NCBI GenBank assembly: GCA_017551465.1
Contig: JAFZLN010000143.1
Location: 1-10,083 of the forward strand
Direction of reading: 5' to 3'
Source: Bacilli bacterium
GTDB taxonomy: Bacteria; Bacillota_I; Bacilli_A; RFN20; CAG-826
DNA length: 10,083 nt
This document shows positions 5,949 through 10,083 of this stretch, piece after piece. Positions within the stretch are counted from its first letter, which is position 1. Each line of letters opens with the position of its first letter. The translations under genes were made by a program, and so were the position numbers. The notes beneath the pieces were generated by a model. The model searched no databases and was not told the DNA's origin. It saw nothing but the letters and a program-made list of their open reading frames with translations.

Positions 5949-6698
5949 ATGAAACTAACAAAAGTTTTAATGCTTGTTAGTGCAGCGTTCTTAATGGCTT
6001 GTAACTCAACAGCTAGTACAAGCACATCAACTGAAAGCACACCTTCAAGCAATAGCGAATCCACATCAAGTGTGGAATCAACATCATCCACTGAAACAGC
6101 TTCAGAGAGTACATCATCCACTAGTAGTGAATCAAGTACTTCAAGCAGTGCAACATCAAGTGCCACAAGTACTTCTTCATCTGTTTCATCCTCTAGTGAA
6201 GCACCAGTGGTTGGTAACACCTTAACATTTAATTTCTTAAACCCATCATGTGGTTCTCAAGGTACTGATTCATTAAATACAAAGTTAAAAGATGAAATGA
6301 ACACTATGGCGGGTTTTGAATTTGTCACCGCAGTTAATAATACTTCTTGCCAATTTATGGCAGACGCTCCAGTTGCGGGTAGCCAAATGTTGACAGTTGG
6401 TTCTGCGAAAAAAGCGGGTAGTTTAGAAATCACTTTCGCTGAAACAATTAAATCATTAACTCTCACCCTTGAAACATATAGCAAAACATATACGCAAGGC
6501 GCAACAACCAACACTAACGTTGACGCTAATTCTGTTCTTTATTTCAATACCGATGAAAACGTTATTGATTTAAAACCAGTTGATGGTCAACCTGTGGCAA
6601 AAGAATATAACGAAGCAATTAACGCCAAGAGTTTCAGAGTCTATAACAAAGGCGCTAACGCGAGAGTCTTCGTTAAAGAATTAAAAGTTGTTTATTAA
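5949..6698 (+). CDS. Secreted lipoprotein with a long Ser/Thr-rich linker and an unassigned C-terminal domain
   Basis: A lipoprotein signal peptide (residues 1-17, MKLTKV then a hydrophobic core) ends in the lipobox LMAC, with Cys18 as the predicted lipid-modified residue. The protein should therefore be anchored to the outer face of the membrane. Residues 19-85 are almost wholly Ser, Thr, Glu and Ala, a flexible wall-spanning linker that could be glycosylated. Residues 88-249 form a separate domain with alternating hydrophobic strands (LTVGSAKKAGSLEITF at 148-163, IKSLTLTLETYSKTY, NARVFVKELKVVY at the end) and two Cys (101 and 134). It looks like an all-beta binding module, but I do not recognise the family. 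AGGAA lies nine bases before the ATG. It is a single-gene unit with its own promoter and terminator. The ligand is unknown. Confidence 0.85.
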   Translation: MKLTKVLMLVSAAFLMACNSTASTSTSTESTPSSNSESTSSVESTSSTETASESTSSTSSESSTSSSATSSATSTSSSVSSSSEAPVVGNTLTFNFLNPSCGSQGTDSLNTKLKDEMNTMAGFEFVTAVNNTSCQFMADAPVAGSQMLTVGSAKKAGSLEITFAETIKSLTLTLETYSKTYTQGATTNTNVDANSVLYFNTDENVIDLKPVDGQPVAKEYNEAINAKSFRVYNKGANARVFVKELKVVY

Positions 6699-6717
6699 TA
6701 TTTATTAATAGCAAAAG

Positions 6718-6740
6718 AAAGAGCGGTCGAACCGCTCTTT
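6718..6740. terminator. Bidirectional intrinsic terminator between the lipoprotein gene and metG
   Basis: AAAGAGCGGT (6718-6727) pairs with ACCGCTCTTT (6731-6740) around CGA. The plus strand continues TTTTGCTTT and the minus strand TTTCTTTTGC. It sits 20 bases after the lipoprotein stop and immediately beyond the metG stop, so it probably serves both genes. Confidence 0.85.
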
Positions 6741-6744
6741 TGCT

Positions 6745-8340
6745 TTACTTAATATTTCCAGCCATGATGTCCTGAATGTATTGGACTTCGACAGCAGCGT
6801 CTAATCTTGGGAATAATTGATCTTTCTTTTCAACCTTTAATCCACCAGTAACACCATATTTATAGATGTTATCGTAATTGAGTAAGTCACCAGTGACGCC
6901 TAATTGTTCAAATAGTTTATCAGAGGCGGTCACTAAGACTGGTTTTAATAACATGCCAGCGACATAGATGGAATTGGTTAAGTGCAGCATAACTGATTCA
7001 AGGTTAGCTTTCTTTTCTGGATCTTTGGCTAAAGCCCATGGTTCAGTTTCATCAATATACTTATTCGCTCTATTAACTAATTCGTTAACTTGTGTAATCG
7101 CGTCTGTAATCTTAAGGTCATCCATTAATCTTTCATATGATTCGATAGTTAACTTTGTTAAATCTTCTAAGTTACCATCAACATCATTAATACGACCTTT
7201 ATATTCTGGAACAACACCGTCGAAGTATTTATTAATCATAGAAACAGTTCTATTTAACAAGTTACCTAAGGCATTGGCTAAGTCTGTGTTAATTCTTTCA
7301 ACGAATTGTTCTGGTGTGAAGTTACCATCACTACCGAAGCTAACTTCTCTAGCAAGATAGTATCTAACAGCATCAACACCATAACGTTCCACGAGTGGAT
7401 ATGGATCAACGACATTGCCTTTAGATTTACTCATCTTAGAATCTTTCATCATGAGAAGACCATGGACGAATTCTCTATCTGGTAATCTAACGCCTAAGCT
7501 CATTAAGAACATTGGCCAATAGATTGCGTGGAATCTAGTGATATCCGCGCCTAAGATGTGAATGGTTTCAGATTCAGGATCTTGCCAGAACTTTTCAAAG
7601 TTCTCTGGATGTTCACTATCATAGCCTAAAGCGGTAATGTAATTGGTTAAAGCATCTAACCAAACATAGATCACGTGTTTTGGATTTTCTCTAATTGGGA
7701 TACCCCAAGAGAATGATGTTCTAGAAACACATAAGTCCTCTAAACCTGGTTTAATGAAGGTATTAATCATTTCGTTCTTACGAGATTCAGGCACTAAGAA
7801 CTTTGGATTTTCATCAAAGAACTTCATTAATCTATCGACATACTTTGATGTCTTGAAGAAGTATGCTTCTTCTTCCGCGGTTTGTACTGGTCTACCACAG
7901 TCTGGGCAGATATGGTCTGGACCCGCTTGAGTATCAGTCCAGAATGCTTCACATTCTTTACAGTACCAGCCTTTATATTTACCTAAGTAGATATCGTCAT
8001 TAGCGAGCATCTTTGAGAAGATGTCTTGCACCACTTTGACGTGTCTTTCTTGGGTTGTTCTAATAAAGTCGTTATTAGAGATATGTAATAAATCCCAGAG
8101 TTTATAGAAGCCTTCCACAATACCATCGACGAATTCTTGTGGAGTCTTACCAGCAGCAGCGGCATTCTTTTCAATCTTTTGACCGTGTTCATCGGCGCCT
8201 GTAAGGAAGAAACATTCAAAGCCTCTTAATCTTTTATAACGCGCAAAGACATCGGTTAAGGTTGTGCAGTATGCATGACCGATGTGAAGCTTAGCGCTTG
8301 GATAATAAATTGGAGTTGTAATATAGAATCTTTTTTTCAT
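6745..8340 (-). CDS. metG: Methionyl-tRNA synthetase
   Basis: This class I synthetase charges tRNA-Met with methionine, for both initiation and elongation. Seen: HIGH at 19-22 in the Rossmann fold, a zinc knuckle with C127, C130, C145 and C148, YVWLDALTNYI (225-235) of the methionine pocket, KMSKS at 302-306, and the helical anticodon-binding domain including NKYIDETEPWALAKD (426-440). At 531 residues it ends after the anticodon domain. It lacks the C-terminal EMAPII-like tRNA-binding domain that brings many Bacillus enzymes to about 650, as in numerous short bacterial forms. AGGAGG lies ten bases before the ATG. No T-box leader was seen: there is no AGGGUGGNACCGCG-type sequence on the coding strand upstream. 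It is a single-gene unit divergent from the YhcG nuclease. Confidence 0.97.
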   Translation of the reverse strand: MKKRFYITTPIYYPSAKLHIGHAYCTTLTDVFARYKRLRGFECFFLTGADEHGQKIEKNAAAAGKTPQEFVDGIVEGFYKLWDLLHISNNDFIRTTQERHVKVVQDIFSKMLANDDIYLGKYKGWYCKECEAFWTDTQAGPDHICPDCGRPVQTAEEEAYFFKTSKYVDRLMKFFDENPKFLVPESRKNEMINTFIKPGLEDLCVSRTSFSWGIPIRENPKHVIYVWLDALTNYITALGYDSEHPENFEKFWQDPESETIHILGADITRFHAIYWPMFLMSLGVRLPDREFVHGLLMMKDSKMSKSKGNVVDPYPLVERYGVDAVRYYLAREVSFGSDGNFTPEQFVERINTDLANALGNLLNRTVSMINKYFDGVVPEYKGRINDVDGNLEDLTKLTIESYERLMDDLKITDAITQVNELVNRANKYIDETEPWALAKDPEKKANLESVMLHLTNSIYVAGMLLKPVLVTASDKLFEQLGVTGDLLNYDNIYKYGVTGGLKVEKKDQLFPRLDAAVEVQYIQDIMAGNIK

Positions 8341-8355
8341 GGCAAATGAGCCTCC

Positions 8356-8371
8356 TGTTATAAATATAACA
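8356..8371 (-). promoter_or_regulatory. Extended -10 promoter of metG inside a perfect inverted repeat
   Basis: The minus strand reads TG-T-TATATT (8371-8363), an extended -10, with only a weak -35 (TGTGAA, 8391-8386). The 16 bases TGTTATA-AA-TATAACA (8356-8371) are a perfect inverted repeat covering it and ending at the ribosome binding site. This may be an operator, but such AT-rich palindromes arise by chance. Confidence 0.35.
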
Positions 8372-8409
8372 CTTTATTAATAATATTCACATAATGTTAC
8401 ATTCTTTTA

Positions 8410-8437
8410 TTGAATAATAAGTGCGCTATGCTATCAT
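8410..8437 (+). promoter_or_regulatory. Plus-strand promoter ahead of the hairpin-rich leader
   Basis: TTGAAT (8410-8415), a 16-base spacer and TATCAT (8432-8437) preceded by TG (8429-8430), giving an extended -10. The predicted start is near 8444, just ahead of the first hairpin and terminator and about 170 bases before the YhcG start. Confidence 0.5.
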
Positions 8438-8443
8438 ATTCTT

Positions 8444-8503
8444 GAGCTTTTAAATAGGCCGAAAGGCCACTGTTGTGTTCCCTAGAAATAGGGTCTTTTT
8501 TTT
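8444..8503 (+). ncRNA. Candidate small RNA or attenuated leader upstream of the YhcG nuclease gene
   Basis: From the predicted start the transcript would be about 60 bases long. It has a compact stem GGCC-GAAA-GGCC (8457-8468, GNRA-type loop) and a middle stretch ACTGTTGTGTT. It ends in a second hairpin, CCCTA-GAAA-TAGGG, with eight U. No plus-strand gene precedes it, so this terminator must end either a free small RNA or a prematurely stopped leader of the nuclease gene. It resembles no riboswitch class I can name. A weak alternative pairing (TAGG at 8455-8458 with CCTA at 8481-8484) could compete with the terminator. That it is transcribed is inferred, not shown. Confidence 0.45.
8480..8503 (+). 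terminator. Intrinsic terminator within the YhcG upstream region
   Basis: CCCTA (8480-8484) pairs with TAGGG (8489-8493) around a GAAA loop. The bases TC and eight consecutive T (8496-8503) follow. It is a compact but textbook plus-strand terminator, about 108 bases before the downstream coding region. Confidence 0.75.
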
Positions 8504-8588
8504 ATTATGTCTCTCTAAGAGAGTCATAATACACAGTCCTATTTATAGGACAATAGATGATAAAAGCGAATTTAAGCACTTGATGTGC
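8504..8588 (+). promoter_or_regulatory. Three consecutive stem-loops between the terminator and the YhcG start
   Basis: First, ATTATG-t-CTCTC / GAGAG-t-CATAAT (8504-8530), with a TAA loop and one T-T mismatch. Second, GTCCTA-ttta-TAGGAC (8536-8551), perfect. Third, GCAC-ttgat-GTGC (8576-8588). None has a T tail, so they are not terminators. CATAAT (8525-8530) could also be the -10 of a second promoter, with TTTATT (8501-8506) at 18 bp, in which case the second palindrome would lie just after the start site as an operator. Confidence 0.5.
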
Positions 8589-8611
8589 AAAAGAAAGGAA
8601 AGAGATTAATT

Positions 8612-9637
8612 ATGAACGAAGTCAAAGAATGTAAGTACATCGACAATGATTTTTACGCAAGCATCAAAGATGTTCTCGAACAAGCAAGAAAAAGAGTGTA
8701 TCGCAACATTCAAAGTGAAATGGTTCTTGCGTATTGGCAAATCGGTAAAATGATTGTCGAAAAGCAAGGAGGGGAATCGAGAGCCGAATATGGCGATGGT
8801 TTAATTAAAGAATTATCTTTTCAAATGACGAGAGATTACGGACCAGGCTATAACGAGAGAAGCCTAAGAAATATGCGCCAATTTTATCTCATTTTTCCGA
8901 TTTGGTCCGCAGTGCGTGCCGAATTGAGTTGGACACATTACAAAAGTCTTCTTCGCGTTAATGATAAGGCTGCAAGAGAATTCTATTTAAATGAGACAAT
9001 CAATGGAAATTGGAGCACCAGGCAACTCGACAGAGAAATTAATACTTTCTCTTATCAAAGGTATTTGGCAAGTCATAGCAATCACGATGTTGTGGATGAC
9101 ACTGCTAAAAAAGAATTACCGGCTGATCCGAAAGATATTATTAAAGATCCTTACGTTTTGGAATTTGCTGGGTTAAAACCAGATTCATCATTCTATGAAA
9201 AAGATTTAGAAGAGGCACTTATCACTCACCTAAACGAATTCTTATTAGAGCTCGGCAATGGTTTTGCGTTTGTTGCAAGACAAAAGAGATTTGATATGGA
9301 TGGCAGAAACTTCTATGTTGATCTGGTTTTATACAATTACAAGCTTAAATGTTTTGTTCTTGTTGATTTGAAGCGTGGTGATTTAACTCATCAAGATATT
9401 GGCCAAATGCAGATGTACGTCAATTATTACACCAGAGAATTAATGGAGCCGGGTGATAACCCTCCAATTGGAATCATATTAAGTGCTGATAAAAGTGACA
9501 CGCTCGTGAGATATACACTGCCGTTAGACAACAAACAAATTTATGCTTCAAAATATATGCTTTATCTTCCTAAAGAAGAGGATTTGCAAAACGAAATGAA
9601 TAAACAATTGGAGTTATTAGAAGAAAGAAAACAGTAA
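8612..9637 (+). CDS. YhcG-family (DUF1016) PD-(D/E)XK nuclease domain protein
   Basis: The 341-residue protein matches the YhcG/DUF1016 layout. An N-terminal helical domain (about 12-155) carries YWQIGKMIVE (41-50), DYGPGYNERSLRNMRQFY (75-92) and LSWTHYKSLLRV (105-116). A C-terminal PD-(D/E)XK domain (about 178-320) carries LEEALITHL (199-207), the Asp of FYVDLVLYN (D237), the DxK pair of VDLK (D252/K254) and GQMQMYVNYY (264-273). The nuclease core is intact. Family members occur in integron cassettes and near restriction-modification loci; a DNA-processing or defence role is plausible but not established. I choose ATG 8612, with a purine-rich AAAGGAAAGAG about ten bases upstream, over an in-frame GTG at 8585 that would put the site inside the gene. 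No partner gene is nearby. Its long hairpin-rich leader is the main oddity. Confidence 0.88.
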   Translation: MNEVKECKYIDNDFYASIKDVLEQARKRVYRNIQSEMVLAYWQIGKMIVEKQGGESRAEYGDGLIKELSFQMTRDYGPGYNERSLRNMRQFYLIFPIWSAVRAELSWTHYKSLLRVNDKAAREFYLNETINGNWSTRQLDREINTFSYQRYLASHSNHDVVDDTAKKELPADPKDIIKDPYVLEFAGLKPDSSFYEKDLEEALITHLNEFLLELGNGFAFVARQKRFDMDGRNFYVDLVLYNYKLKCFVLVDLKRGDLTHQDIGQMQMYVNYYTRELMEPGDNPPIGIILSADKSDTLVRYTLPLDNKQIYASKYMLYLPKEEDLQNEMNKQLELLEERKQ

Positions 9638-9643
9638 TAAAAA

Positions 9644-9667
9644 GCCTTAATCAACTTCGATTAAGGC
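9644..9667 (-). terminator. Intrinsic terminator of the ornithine carbamoyltransferase gene
   Basis: GCCTTAATC (9644-9652) and GATTAAGGC (9659-9667) form a perfect nine-base-pair stem with a six-base loop. On the minus strand it is followed by TTTTT. It also lies six bases after the YhcG stop, but the plus-strand side lacks a good T run, so it would stop that transcript less well. Confidence 0.8.
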
Positions 9668-9691
9668 AAATATCTTGTATTCTGTTGTTCA

Positions 9692-10083
9692 CTATTCTTT
9701 CATTGTGGCCAACATGACCGCTTTAATGGTGTGAAGTCTATTTTCTGCTTCATCAAAGACCACTGATTGTGGGCCTTCAAAGACTTCTTCGGTAACTTCT
9801 AAACCGTTTAAACCGAACTTTTCATAAACTTCCATACCAACTTTAGTTTCAAGGTTATGGAATGATGGTAAGCAGTGAATAAATATGGCCTTTGGATCTG
9901 CAAAAGACATGACACGGGCATTAACTTGGTATGGTTTTAATAAGTTAATACGTTCTTCCCAGACGGAAGCATCTTCGCCCATAGAAACCCAAACGTCAGT
10001 GGCAATGACATCAGCGTCTTTAACGCCTTCTTCACCGTTTTCAGTAAATGTTAATTTAGCACCGGTCTCTTTAGCGATTTCTA
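9692..10083 (-). CDS. argF: Ornithine carbamoyltransferase, C-terminal part (truncated by window edge)
   Basis: The visible 130 residues or so are the ornithine-binding domain of ornithine carbamoyltransferase, which interconverts ornithine plus carbamoyl phosphate and citrulline. Reading in from the edge, the frame gives GVKDADVIATDVWVSMGED (the SMGE element) and WEERINLLKPYQV. IHCLPSFH follows, with the catalytic Cys of the HCLP motif, then EVFEGPQSVVFDEAENRLHTIKAVM. The ATG at 9982 is internal, since the frame is open and clearly homologous upstream of it to 10083. The sequence alone does not separate the anabolic (ArgF) from the catabolic arginine deiminase-pathway enzyme (ArcB). The upstream neighbours that would decide lie outside the window. 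A strong terminator follows the stop. Confidence 0.93.
   Translation of the reverse strand, partial: EIAKETGAKLTFTENGEEGVKDADVIATDVWVSMGEDASVWEERINLLKPYQVNARVMSFADPKAIFIHCLPSFHNLETKVGMEVYEKFGLNGLEVTEEVFEGPQSVVFDEAENRLHTIKAVMLATMKE

Noticed and set aside
5843..6220. Minus-strand open frame rich in Asp, Val, Leu and Ser opposite the lipoprotein gene
   Set aside because: It is the reverse complement of the Ser/Thr-rich linker codons. It has no ribosome binding site, and the plus-strand gene has a clear promoter, lipobox and terminator.
6968..7360. Plus-strand open frame inside metG
   Set aside because: It is a shadow of conserved synthetase codons with no initiation signals. The minus-strand frame at 7983-8219 is likewise an out-of-frame shadow of metG.
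8341..8584. T-box riboswitch controlling metG
   Set aside because: No T-box motif or specifier stem was found on the metG strand. The strong terminator in this region is on the opposite strand, and the metG leader seems to be only about 16 bases.
1..10083. Mycoplasma-type genetic code with TGA as Trp
   Set aside because: All conserved Trp positions use TGG, and genes end normally at TAA without in-frame TGA, so the standard code applies.

Overview
The window is AT-rich and uses the standard genetic code: Trp is TGG and no in-frame TGA is read through. Strong GGAGG-type ribosome binding sites and U-tailed hairpin terminators point to a low-GC Gram-positive. The gene mix is a short methionyl-tRNA synthetase with a four-Cys zinc knuckle, an AbiE toxin-antitoxin pair, a DUF4143-type ATPase, a YhcG/DUF1016 nuclease and a Ser/Thr-rich lipoprotein. 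Together these suggest a gut-type member of the Bacilli/Erysipelotrichia/RF39-like lineages. That placement is an inference from style, not from a marker phylogeny.

Layout. (1) 1-433 (+) is the C-terminal part of an HD-GYP cyclic-di-GMP phosphodiesterase. It meets end-to-end, with no gap, a minus-strand XRE-family regulator that carries a four-helix membrane domain (434-1291). (2) 1292-1699 has no intact gene. It holds the regulator's promoter region, a minus-strand terminator (1435-1456), a decayed piece of an rlmD-like 3' end (about 1524-1620) and three short ACATAYC repeats. (3) 1700-5783 is one minus-strand block read in the order abiEi, abiEii, rlmD, AAA+ ATPase. abiEi and abiEii overlap as TAATG, and rlmD starts two bases after the abiEii stop. 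The ATPase has its own promoter, with three TTCCGA repeats spaced 23 bp. (4) 5784-5948 is a divergent promoter region for abiEi and a plus-strand lipoprotein (5949-6698). (5) A shared bidirectional terminator (6718-6740) separates the lipoprotein from minus-strand metG (6745-8340). (6) 8341-8611 is a hairpin-rich divergent region. It has a plus-strand promoter, a perfect U-tailed terminator with no gene ahead of it, and further stem-loops before a YhcG-family PD-(D/E)XK nuclease (8612-9637). (7) A minus-strand ornithine carbamoyltransferase gene enters from the right edge (9692-10083).

How the genes relate. Housekeeping genes (metG, rlmD, ornithine carbamoyltransferase) are interleaved with accessory defence or selfish-type modules (AbiE pair, DUF4143 ATPase, YhcG nuclease). 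The clearest points for follow-up are the leader or small RNA ahead of the YhcG nuclease, the rlmD 3'-end remnant on the far side of the ATPase (which looks like an insertion scar), the TTCCGA operator-like array at the ATPase promoter, and the inverted repeat around the -35 of an apparently leaderless abiEi.
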